NCBI GenBank assembly: GCA_046542255.1
Contig: JBKHBT010000070.1
Span: 1 to 17,324 of the forward strand
Source: JBKHBT01 sp046542255
GTDB taxonomy: Bacteria > UBP14 > UBA6098 > JBKHBT01
DNA length: 17,324 bases
Reading direction: 5' to 3'
In this document: positions 6,419-14,800 of the stretch, piece by piece
Layout: each line of letters begins with the position of its first letter
How positions within the stretch are numbered: the stretch's first letter is position 1
Notes under the pieces: model-generated
Told to the model about the DNA's origin: nothing
The model's input: the letters and a program-made list of their open reading frames with translations, nothing else
Databases searched by the model: none
Translations under genes and position numbers: made by a program

Positions 6419-7667
6419 AGACCAACTTACCATTCTTAAATACCATCTTTGCTAAGTTCATACCATAATGATAGGGTATCGAATTTGATTTTTCGACATC
6501 CCAAACAACCATATCGGCTTTATAGCCTGGCATCAAAAGACCGATTTTATCCGAGCGATCCAGAGAATATGCAGCATTTATTGTAACCGCTGCCCATGCT
6601 TCTTCGATAGTCATTCTCATTCTCGAACATGCAAAGCCCATAATAAGCGGAAGATTATTCGAAGGAGAAGAGCCGGGATTAAAATCGGTAGCCAGAGCGA
6701 CAATTGTTCCAGAATCAATTAGCTTTCTTGCTGGTGCATATTCTGGTAGATTAAGGAACATTACAGTGCCTGGCAATAGGGTAGCCACCGTATCCGATTC
6801 TGAGAGTGCTTTTATGCCTTTGGGCGAGATTGCGCCAAGATGATCTGCTGATTTGGCGCTAATACGCGCAGCAAGCTCCGAACCGCCTGTCGATTTGATT
6901 TCATCGGCATGAATACGAGGCTTTAGGCCGTGTTTTTTGCCAGCTCTCAATATTCTTTCTGATTCCAGAGGCGTATAAACGCCCTTTTCACAGAAGACAT
7001 CGCAATACTCAGCCAGACTCTCGGAAGCGACTTTCGGAAGCATTTCATTTATAACAAGCTCTATGTATTTGGATTTTTTACCTTTGCGATATTCCTCCGG
7101 GACTTCATGTGCGCCCATAAAAGTAGGCACGAGGTCTAATTCATGGATACTATTGAGTTCTTTTATAGCTCGAAGCATTTTAAGTTCGGCTTCGGTATCG
7201 AGGCCATAGCCACTTTTGCATTCGATTGTAGTAATTCCAGTACTTATGAAACTGTCCAAATAGGGTAGAGTATGCTCGACCAGCTCATCCTGTGTTGCCA
7301 TGCGAACTCTTCGAGAAGAATTTAATATTCCACCGCCGGATTTGGCAATCTCGGAATATGAAGCGCCTTTGATTCGCAGTTCATATTCATCCTCGCGTGT
7401 GCCAAAGAAAACAGCATGGGTATGTGAGTCGATAAGGCCGGGAGTGACTAATTTGCCCTTGCAATCTATGACATCTTCTATACTATCTAAATGAGGTTCA
7501 AGGTCTTCCATCCTGCCAACCATCATAATTGTGTCATTTTCGTAAATGATGCCGCCATCTTTGAAGCTATCGAGCCTGATTTTGCCGCGCTTGGGTTTGC
7601 CGCTCATCTCGAGATCGACAACAAGAATCTCGCTGCAATTGATCAATGCCTTTTTATTCGAGCCCAT
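6405..7667 (-). CDS. hutI: Imidazolonepropionase
   Basis: A 420-residue amidohydrolase of usual HutI length. It hydrolyses 4-imidazolone-5-propionate to N-formimino-L-glutamate, the third step of histidine degradation, in the cytoplasm. The metal site is evident: GLIDSHTHAVFFGTRE with His82 and His84, then MGAHEVP, HADE, and ATDFNPGSSPS near residue 325. Family signatures include KSGGGILNS, ECKSGYGLD and SADHLGAIS. The ATG at 7667 follows GGAGG at good spacing, and a strong promoter lies upstream. No hutH, hutU, hutG or ftcD is nearby, so the pathway genes must be elsewhere or absent. The last 14 bases overlap lptE (29 if the earlier lptE start is used), an unusual pairing of catabolism with envelope assembly. 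Confidence 0.93.
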   Translation of the reverse strand: MGSNKKALINCSEILVVDLEMSGKPKRGKIRLDSFKDGGIIYENDTIMMVGRMEDLEPHLDSIEDVIDCKGKLVTPGLIDSHTHAVFFGTREDEYELRIKGASYSEIAKSGGGILNSSRRVRMATQDELVEHTLPYLDSFISTGITTIECKSGYGLDTEAELKMLRAIKELNSIHELDLVPTFMGAHEVPEEYRKGKKSKYIELVINEMLPKVASESLAEYCDVFCEKGVYTPLESERILRAGKKHGLKPRIHADEIKSTGGSELAARISAKSADHLGAISPKGIKALSESDTVATLLPGTVMFLNLPEYAPARKLIDSGTIVALATDFNPGSSPSNNLPLIMGFACSRMRMTIEEAWAAVTINAAYSLDRSDKIGLLMPGYKADMVVWDVEKSNSIPYHYGMNLAKMVFKNGKLVYEKK

Positions 7668-8070
7668 TTCATTCCTCCATTTATTTATCTCACAAATAAA
7701 TATACATTATTTAATTTTATTGGTCAAATTGCTTTTTCACAAGTCCTAATAAATAAAAAAAACCATATACTTTTCAGAATGAAGGCTTTTTAATAAATCT
7801 AGGAATTTTATTATTTTGATTCTGCGTTATGCGTAGATAAATTGCTCGTTGTATAATTTTAAGAAACTTCTTGTTAAGGAGATAATTCTCCAAATGGTTA
7901 ATTGTTGGAACTATAAAACTAAACTATCAGCCCTGCTTTGTATTGCTAATAATTGTCCTAAACTCCACTTCGATTTTATTTGATAGCTTGCGGAAGCAGA
8001 TCTTCGCAACGAGATTGAAAGTATTGGAAGTTCACATAATAGTGAAGTTTAAAACTGAATCTAAATTTTA
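7668..8070. other. Intergenic region between the PPC gene and hutI
   Basis: It holds the hutI promoter (7699-7727) at its left end. Near its right end, downstream of the PPC gene, are two hairpin-forming sequences: TTGC-G-GAAG-CAGAT-CTTC-GCAA (7988-8009, 8 bp with one bulge) and TTCAC-ATAATA-GTGAA (8031-8046). Neither is followed by a T-run on the minus strand, but either could mark the end of the sprA-PPC transcript. No convincing gene is present. Confidence 0.5.
7699..7727 (-). promoter_or_regulatory. hutI-lptE promoter
   Basis: On the minus strand TTGACC (7727 to 7722), a 17-base spacer and TATATT (7704 to 7699) each match five of six consensus bases. It lies about 30-60 bases before the hutI start and would drive hutI with the overlapping lptE. 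Confidence 0.65.
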
Positions 8071-8493
8071 CTATTTATCGAGATCAAATAGCGAAAGCTT
8101 GAAATCAGCATTCAAGGTTCTTTCGATTTTAGGGCATGGATAGACAAAGAATTCGCCTGTCGCAAGTATTTTGGCTTCGATTACATGTCCACCGAAAACA
8201 TTGAATTCATCATCGCCAAAGGTGCCATGGAGATGTACTATGGGCTCTCCATTTTTCTGGCTAATAGAGCCGGTAACATTCAGCATTTCCATATCCTCTT
8301 CTATCTGGACAGTATCATAACCTTTTGAAACATTATTGAAATAGCCAAGCTCGATGAAGCTTGTCGTCCCAATTCCTTGAATCGATGCGCTTTGGAGATT
8401 TTCCTTTTCTGCAACCTTTTTCAATGAATCGAGAACATCTTCTCCGGTTTCTATATGGATGATATATACACCTTTGCCCTTTTTGATTTGCAT
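8071..8493 (-). CDS. PPC/DUF296 domain (PD1-like DNA-binding) protein
   Basis: A 140-residue protein that is a single PPC (plant and prokaryote conserved) domain, also called DUF296. The family features are visible: SASIQGIGTTSFIELGYF, then the metal-ligand pattern HLHGTFG (His87, His89), then FNVFGGHVIEAKILATGEFFV with His103. These proteins form trimers. In plants the domain joins AT-hook DNA-binding segments; in bacteria it usually stands alone, as here, and its role is poorly known. No AT-hook, signal peptide or membrane segment is present, so it is probably cytoplasmic. ATG 8493 has AAGGAG upstream. It starts 30 bases after the sprA stop and has no obvious separate promoter, so it is probably co-transcribed with sprA. 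Confidence 0.85.
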   Translation of the reverse strand: MQIKKGKGVYIIHIETGEDVLDSLKKVAEKENLQSASIQGIGTTSFIELGYFNNVSKGYDTVQIEEDMEMLNVTGSISQKNGEPIVHLHGTFGDDEFNVFGGHVIEAKILATGEFFVYPCPKIERTLNADFKLSLFDLDK

Positions 8494-8523
8494 TTTATCT
8501 CCTTTTTGTCAACAGGGTCTTAT

Positions 8524-11500
8524 TTATCTAAGAGAAAGAATGACCTTAACCGAAAGCTGCCTTACACGTCTTTTGATTCCGGTCTTTTTATCATTATTGT
8601 TAAGGAAAGTATAGCTAAAGGAAGCATCGACAAGCTTGGAGAATTTATATGTTGCCGATGGAATGATCGATAATTCTTCGGTATATAGTTGATTAGACCA
8701 TCCACCACTGCCACCACTTAGCCTTTCCTGACGAAGCCGCCTGGAATAGGTATTAGTTAGCTTGAGATTGAGATTGTTTTCCAGGTCTATCTTTTTATCG
8801 ATTATGGGTATTTTAAGTGGAGTATTTGCTCTAATATTATAGCTTAATGTCAAAGTTGCATTATCCTGGCGCTCTCGTTTCTGGACATCCTGGAGATTGG
8901 TGCTGTTTGTATAGGTCATTGTGCTTGCAATCTGCAAATTCGACTGCAAACCCATCTTCCAATTTACATTCAATGAAACAAGAGGATTCACCGAATGTTC
9001 TGTTTGGTCGCTTGTTTTTTCGTCATTGTTTTTATCAACACTTCTGGTCAGCTTATAGGCAGACTGAGAACGTACAGATGATGCAACCTTCTTGAAGAAC
9101 TCAAGATTACTAATAAAGCCCCAGGTTACTTTAACATCGGGCAATGTCAGAGATTTTTTGACATTAGTATTCGATGTTACGGATTGATTATATGTATAAT
9201 TCGAGGAAAGATCAACCTTGATATCTGCCGGAAGATCCATGCCCGTGGTAAGTGTATAAGAATCTGTCCATGTTCTCGATTGCTGTTGCGTTTCATTTCC
9301 AGAAAGGGCTATTTGGCCAACACCAGGATCGGATGTGAGGCCGAATTGGTATAACATCCAGGGCGATTCTTTCAAGCTAAGCTCCGAAGAACGAAATTCC
9401 CTCTGCATCTTGAAATTAAATGGTGAGAAAAGCTTCAGGCCTCCTTTTAGAGCATTACCAATAACACCAGTGAAGCTCTTGCCTTCCTCGGAATCTTCTT
9501 CTTCCTCTTCGGTATCTGCAGGTGAAGTGTCTCCTCTTTTAGGGCGGTTTCTGCGGCCACGGCCTCTCGAGCTTTCTATGCCAAATAATTTGAGATGGTC
9601 AAAACGAATATCGGCCGAGAAATTGCGAGTTAAATCAGCTTTGCCCCATTTATCTATATATCGTGAAGGGTCTGTATTTTCGACATATTTCAGGTCGAGT
9701 TTATATGAATGAGTAAGGAAATTGGAGAATAAATTAGGCTTCAATGTAAAATTATTGCTGAGTTCCTTACTAACCCCTCTGCCAACTATCATAGGATGTT
9801 GGATTTTGAATTTATAATCGGTAATATCCCTTTTTTGCTGATATTTGAAAACATGACTCAAAGGCTCTATTAAATTGCTATTTAGAGTAGCCGTATGAGT
9901 TAGTTGCTTATTAAGATTGGTTGTGAGATTATTATAGCGGTCGATTTTGCGGTGCTGATTGTGGTCAACCGAAGTTCGCAATGAAAGCTTTGTTGGGATA
10001 AGATATAAACTATGATCGAGATATTCCGGCAAAGTATCCCCTAACCATCCGAAAAGTGGAATACCGAGGTTATCATTTCTATTGAGAGTCAAGTCATAGG
10101 TATGCGTACCAGACCAATTTGTCGTAATCAATGAGTCTATGATAGGCTCATGTCTGACCGTTTTGCCCAGTGAATAGGAGAGACTCATCTTATAGATTGT
10201 ATAATCCAGATACCACGGAGCTTCCTCTGGCCTAATTGCAAGATTTGATGATAGCTCATGACGATACTCGGTCGATTTATTTAATTCTCTATCGTCACCA
10301 GATAATATAATATCAGAATCCGGCATCAACCTGGGAAGTTCTTTGCGCTGGGAATAGGAATATCTCACAGGGAAAGACATATTCCATCTTTCCGGGAAGA
10401 ATTTGTTAGAATGCAAAGTAGTAGAAAAGGTTCCTGAAGTTTCATCAGAGCCGGTTCCCATTTTTTCTGTCAAGCCATGGAAATCATCTTCGCGCTGTTG
10501 TATATTGCCATTGAAATCTAGAAGATCGGCAAAATTCATCTGAAGCTCGACTCTTTTAGCCGACCCAGGCTCATTTCGAACATCTGTTACATGCAATTCA
10601 TCCACCCATGCCTCGCCAGAAATCGGAATATCCGGGCTGGTATTTATTATACCCATCGAAAAATATTTTATCTGGGTAAATGTCGGCATACGATTTGGCA
10701 AGCTGCCCTGAATTCTATATGTACCGTATGAATTAGTGAATGTAGGATTTTCGACAAATTCCTCGAGAGCCGCAATAGAGTCAGAACTGTAACCCATTGC
10801 ATTAAGCTCATCATGAGTGTTATTCTCGAGCAAACCATAGATTGTTTCAAGATCATTTTTGAGATTGGTCATTATCTCGAAATCTATTTCGACAGAGTCC
10901 CATCCATGAGCTAAGGGTTTTTTAATTTCATAATAAATATTTTCCGATGTCCCCAATCTGAACATATATTCTGGATAGTCCGCTGGTGAGCCGTATTCGG
11001 TCGTATCGTAATGAACAAAAAAGCGCATATTCTTATAGAGTGTATAGTCTTCGGGTTTTGTGAGTATTCGATAGCAAAAAACTGTATCCAATGGTGCTAA
11101 TTGGTCGAATCGAAGAACCATAGATTGCTCCGAACGCTGGATGTCATTATAATAATCCCTCTCGCCTTCGACACCAGGAGGACTATAATAATCTGCATTC
11201 TCATCTGTGTTCTTTGCAGAAATATAGAAATTATCGAATTCTTCGAGCCATGTTGCACCAACCAGTTCCATAGAAGCAATCTGTATTGGGTCCGGAGCAT
11301 CTTCTGGATCAAACTTTGACCATACACGGACATATTCGACACTTTCCCAATCCGGGCTACCGACAGAATCGCGTGGAAACTCACGGAAATCTTCGCCAGC
11401 GGACCTTGGATTGTCCTGGATAGGAATCCGATATAGCCTCCATGAAGTCCTATCGGCAGGGTCGTAGCGAGTATCTTGGACTTCGAATTCTGTCGTTGAA

Positions 11501-14472
11501 AGGTCTATTTCGAATGAATAGTAATCATTTCTTCTATCTAATTGATTATTGAGATTTAGGTCTTCGGTATCAGGTTTTATAGCAGATTCGAGATCTTCAC
11601 GATTACCTTGAGTGCCATTTATATCAGAATAGTCATAATGATCATCGTCATAGCTCCAATTATCGTCTTCTGGGTCGTTCCAGCTTCTTTTGCCATCATA
11701 GAAAGATTCGAAGACTTCTCTTTGTTCGGTTCTGGAAAGCGTATCGATTGCAACTGAATCCATAACTAGAGAGAGGTAGTAAAGTTGCTCTTCCCTGTCT
11801 GTTCTGCCATCCAAACCGACATCTTCATCGGTATCCAAAATATTGTCCCTAATTCCATTGACATCGGCTTTATCCTCAGAGTCCAAAACCCCATCGCCGT
11901 CTATGTCTTCGCTGATATGTCCGAAATCGAAACGGAGCTTGCCTTCCCCACCTTTGACCCAAACTTCGAGAAATTGCTTGGTAGAAAGGTCATTGTATGC
12001 ATCACCAATATACTGCATAACACCTGTCCAGGCAGAATCTGAGTCATAGGGTTCAAGTCTTGTTGTATCGGGTGAAAAGACAAATTTGAGTATATCGGTT
12101 CTTGAATCCTGTGTAGTCGTTTCTTTTTCACGCCAAATATCATTAATAAGGATACCATCCCAGGGATTATACCAATTTATCAATGCTTTCTGATTTTGAT
12201 CCCAACCAACTGGCGCACTCGCATGTTTCCATTTTGTCCTACGGACTCCAAGGTTCATGATATCCTTTACACCTTCGAAATCATCGATATAGGCTCTGTC
12301 TGCAGTATTCGGATTAGCGTGAACTTCTGCATATTCCGCTTCGAGCGTGAAAGATGATTGCTCTTCTGTCCTCACTAATGGCAAAGCATTAACAGCTCTT
12401 GTAATAAAAGGAAGCTCTTCAGTGAGATTAAGATCGATATCCCATATCGTTGCTTTATTTGGCTCACCGCCGACTCTAGGCCTTTGCTCGACCATAGAAA
12501 TCGAACGATGGAGGACGGTACCGCCAATCCAGTTTTTTTCGTCCATATCAAGGAAATATTTGGCTCTGGTTCCCAGCAAAGTCTTCTTCTCGATCATGAA
12601 ATATGGCTCGCTTTCATAATCGACAGTAATTGTAGCATTCGGGTCTTTGGCTTCATTAGAGATAAATGTAATTCTGCCAAGAGTATAGTCTATGACATAA
12701 TCCTGGCCGCGAACAAGAGTCCTGCCACGGAGTTTGACTGTTTCGGAACCTTCCAGAACACCGAAACCAAGGTCCATAGTAGCACTTCTGGACCGCGCCT
12801 CGATACGAATAGCATATTGCGATTCCCGCTGCCTGTCAGAATTGATAGCATCGACATCATAAATGGAAGGTACCTGATCCGCTTCTTCGAAATACTCCAA
12901 TGCTGGAACCGAATCGATATCTGTTTCAGTGGGGGCAAATGGCTGCCTTACTGGGAAAATAAGTTCTCCGCGAGCATAATTGATATAAACCGGATCAACA
13001 AAACCATCATTAACCGCAGCGCCAGACATATCGTAATTGTCCATGCCAAAAAGCTCGACATAAGGCGTTCCATTGGCATAAACTTCTTCATCATTCACAA
13101 TCGTAACGATATCGACCTTGACCTCTTCTGGTGTAAGGTTCCAGAAGCCGAGATCATAGACATTTCGCCACATATAACGCCAGCAGAGCTTGGAATTATT
13201 GTCATAAGGTTGGATAAGTTTTAGCCACGAAGTATCGCCGCCCGCAGTAAGGAAAATTTGGCCAACTGTATCTTGCGTACCATCTCTATGCTTGAGTATA
13301 TATCGGGCAGCGAGGGTCTGATTAGAAGGAAATGGATTTTCGAAACTAAACCATCCCTCTTTTCTATCGACCCAGTATTTATCATCTTCGATTCTGAAGA
13401 AACGGTCATGTATTCTATTTGAGCTACTTGTGGAGTCTAAAAAGGAACGGTCATAAACAGCATTTGCATTGATATAGTTAACCGAACCAGATCCCATATC
13501 GTCTGTTGAATAAAGCTCGAATTGAACAATAGAGTCGCCTTCTTCTGTTTCATTATCTATGAAAATATCATCGATCCAATAGTATGTATAGCCTTTATAA
13601 TCAATATCATTAATTTCGCGAGTTCTTCTTTGGGCTCCTTCAGTTCTTGTTTTTCTTTCTGTTTCGCCCTGTTCCTGTGATGCAATCGCTGTAATCTGCA
13701 GATCGCCTATGCGGAATTCACTTTTTAGACCAAATAAGCCTCTGACCTGTTCGGAATATCCAACAAATTCGGCTCCGCCTAAGCTAATATTTGTATTTCC
13801 AGCCTCGATAGACTGAATAATATCATCTTCTTCGCCGTCATATTTGATATTGATAGTATTCTTAAGGTTCTGTGAACGTTCGGAATCCTGATTGACATTG
13901 ACTTTAATCTTGGAGCCGATAGTACCTGTGATATTAAAATTTGACTTTTGCTCCATATGTGGTTGAATACCGCGTTCGTTGCGGTCGTATGCGAGTGCCT
14001 GGCCTTCATGCCATTCACTTCGCCCCTGAATCGTTATCTCATGGCGGCCATTCACATCTAAAGCAACTCCGCCTTCGCCTACTATCTCACGCCATGTATC
14101 TCCGATATCAACAGGTATTTCGAAACGAATGTCACCATCTGTTCTGGTATCTCTTTTTTTCTGGATTTCCTCTGTATAAGCTTTTCTATATTGGAAATCT
14201 ATCAGAAATTCTTTGAATTCATCGATAGGGATGACACGTGATTCATATACGTTATGGCCATTTACATATTCTGTTATAATAACTACGCCATTGCGAAAAT
14301 CGACTTCGGCAACATAATCACGATCGACTTTATAGTCCAGTGATTTTTGGTCAGGCATGCCGGATATCCCCTCTGAGCGGAATCGACTGTCATAGTCTAA
14401 GAAATATTTACCCTTTTCTTCTAAGAGCAAATTATAAGAGAAAATCAAAACAGGTAGGAAAAATAGGGACAA
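8524..14472 (-). CDS. sprA: SprA-family outer-membrane translocon of the type IX secretion system
   Basis: A very long protein (1,982 residues from TTG 14472), somewhat shorter than Bacteroidota SprA. After a hydrophobic export segment comes a periplasmic-type region. Around residues 190-260 it has SprA-like sequence: GSKIKVNVNQDSER, NIKYDGEEDDIIQSIEAGN and SLGGAEFVGYSEQVRGLFG. Much of the rest alternates Tyr, Thr and charged residues as in outer-membrane beta-strands, up to the C-terminal strand QLSVKVILSLR. In Flavobacterium, SprA is the 36-strand barrel through which T9SS cargo leaves. Special features are an Asp-rich calcium-loop-like segment (DIDGDGVLDSEDKADVNG and following, about residues 855-895) and an Arg/Gly plus poly-Glu loop near residues 1630-1662. 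The start is uncertain: the frame is open to a stop at 14533-14535 with no ATG or GTG. An ATT at 14517 would give a complete basic n-region (RKYKLEQ) before the hydrophobic core. Confidence 0.9.
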   Translation of the reverse strand: MSLFFLPVLIFSYNLLLEEKGKYFLDYDSRFRSEGISGMPDQKSLDYKVDRDYVAEVDFRNGVVIITEYVNGHNVYESRVIPIDEFKEFLIDFQYRKAYTEEIQKKRDTRTDGDIRFEIPVDIGDTWREIVGEGGVALDVNGRHEITIQGRSEWHEGQALAYDRNERGIQPHMEQKSNFNITGTIGSKIKVNVNQDSERSQNLKNTINIKYDGEEDDIIQSIEAGNTNISLGGAEFVGYSEQVRGLFGLKSEFRIGDLQITAIASQEQGETERKTRTEGAQRRTREINDIDYKGYTYYWIDDIFIDNETEEGDSIVQFELYSTDDMGSGSVNYINANAVYDRSFLDSTSSSNRIHDRFFRIEDDKYWVDRKEGWFSFENPFPSNQTLAARYILKHRDGTQDTVGQIFLTAGGDTSWLKLIQPYDNNSKLCWRYMWRNVYDLGFWNLTPEEVKVDIVTIVNDEEVYANGTPYVELFGMDNYDMSGAAVNDGFVDPVYINYARGELIFPVRQPFAPTETDIDSVPALEYFEEADQVPSIYDVDAINSDRQRESQYAIRIEARSRSATMDLGFGVLEGSETVKLRGRTLVRGQDYVIDYTLGRITFISNEAKDPNATITVDYESEPYFMIEKKTLLGTRAKYFLDMDEKNWIGGTVLHRSISMVEQRPRVGGEPNKATIWDIDLNLTEELPFITRAVNALPLVRTEEQSSFTLEAEYAEVHANPNTADRAYIDDFEGVKDIMNLGVRRTKWKHASAPVGWDQNQKALINWYNPWDGILINDIWREKETTTQDSRTDILKFVFSPDTTRLEPYDSDSAWTGVMQYIGDAYNDLSTKQFLEVWVKGGEGKLRFDFGHISEDIDGDGVLDSEDKADVNGIRDNILDTDEDVGLDGRTDREEQLYYLSLVMDSVAIDTLSRTEQREVFESFYDGKRSWNDPEDDNWSYDDDHYDYSDINGTQGNREDLESAIKPDTEDLNLNNQLDRRNDYYSFEIDLSTTEFEVQDTRYDPADRTSWRLYRIPIQDNPRSAGEDFREFPRDSVGSPDWESVEYVRVWSKFDPEDAPDPIQIASMELVGATWLEEFDNFYISAKNTDENADYYSPPGVEGERDYYNDIQRSEQSMVLRFDQLAPLDTVFCYRILTKPEDYTLYKNMRFFVHYDTTEYGSPADYPEYMFRLGTSENIYYEIKKPLAHGWDSVEIDFEIMTNLKNDLETIYGLLENNTHDELNAMGYSSDSIAALEEFVENPTFTNSYGTYRIQGSLPNRMPTFTQIKYFSMGIINTSPDIPISGEAWVDELHVTDVRNEPGSAKRVELQMNFADLLDFNGNIQQREDDFHGLTEKMGTGSDETSGTFSTTLHSNKFFPERWNMSFPVRYSYSQRKELPRLMPDSDIILSGDDRELNKSTEYRHELSSNLAIRPEEAPWYLDYTIYKMSLSYSLGKTVRHEPIIDSLITTNWSGTHTYDLTLNRNDNLGIPLFGWLGDTLPEYLDHSLYLIPTKLSLRTSVDHNQHRKIDRYNNLTTNLNKQLTHTATLNSNLIEPLSHVFKYQQKRDITDYKFKIQHPMIVGRGVSKELSNNFTLKPNLFSNFLTHSYKLDLKYVENTDPSRYIDKWGKADLTRNFSADIRFDHLKLFGIESSRGRGRRNRPKRGDTSPADTEEEEEDSEEGKSFTGVIGNALKGGLKLFSPFNFKMQREFRSSELSLKESPWMLYQFGLTSDPGVGQIALSGNETQQQSRTWTDSYTLTTGMDLPADIKVDLSSNYTYNQSVTSNTNVKKSLTLPDVKVTWGFISNLEFFKKVASSVRSQSAYKLTRSVDKNNDEKTSDQTEHSVNPLVSLNVNWKMGLQSNLQIASTMTYTNSTNLQDVQKRERQDNATLTLSYNIRANTPLKIPIIDKKIDLENNLNLKLTNTYSRRLRQERLSGGSGGWSNQLYTEELSIIPSATYKFSKLVDASFSYTFLNNNDKKTGIKRRVRQLSVKVILSLR

Positions 14473-14512
14473 ATACTTGATAATACTTAGTGTTTGTTCT
14501 AATTTATACTTT

Positions 14513-14788
14513 CTAATCTTTACCCGCCGTTTCTAATACCAAATAGTTTTCAAAATTTAACAACTTTTCCTCATTTTTCAACAAAAATTTTGCCAAACCA
14601 GCGAGCTTAAGATTGTTCCTTTCTCTATAGATTTCAGACTTAATATTTATCAAGTCAAATACAAAAGTAAATATTTATTTGCTTTGGTCAAGTAAAATAT
14701 TAGCCATTTCTTTTATTTCTAATAATAATCCATTAATCAAAGCAAGCAATTCATTCACTTCTTTGAATATGTTATCGATAATTATCAT
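14513..14788 (-). pseudogene. Small helical-protein gene interrupted by one in-frame TAA
   Basis: From ATG 14788 the frame encodes 37 residues (MIIIDNIFKEVNELLALING..., ending LLDQSK), stops at TAA 14677-14675, and continues in the same frame for 53 more codons to TAG 14515-14513 (containing SEIYRERNNLKLAGLAKFLL and NEEKLLNFENYLVLET). Both parts have normal codon use and heptad-like leucine spacing, so together they look like one helical protein of about 91 residues broken by a single substitution. The ATG is 12 bases after the methyltransferase stop, and the final TAG overlaps the candidate sprA start. No clear ribosome site precedes the ATG. The helix pattern loosely recalls FlgN-type export chaperones, but I would not rely on that. 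Alternatives are two separate mini-genes or chance. Confidence 0.45.
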
Positions 14789-14800
14789 GTTTGACTTGAA

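Noticed and set aside
8031..8046. TTCAC-ATAATA-GTGAA palindrome as a second Rex operator
   Set aside because: The half-sites are in the opposite order to the Rex consensus (GTGAA-N-TTCAC), so it does not match.
12484..13224. 246-codon open frame antisense to sprA
   Set aside because: Long but fully inside sprA on the opposite strand, with no ribosome site and no family features; sprA has strong protein-level signatures.
14580..14597. Possible sigma-54 promoter (TTTGGCAAAATTTTTGTT, minus strand) before sprA
   Set aside because: The -12 dinucleotide is GT instead of GC, and the site lies inside the interrupted small gene.
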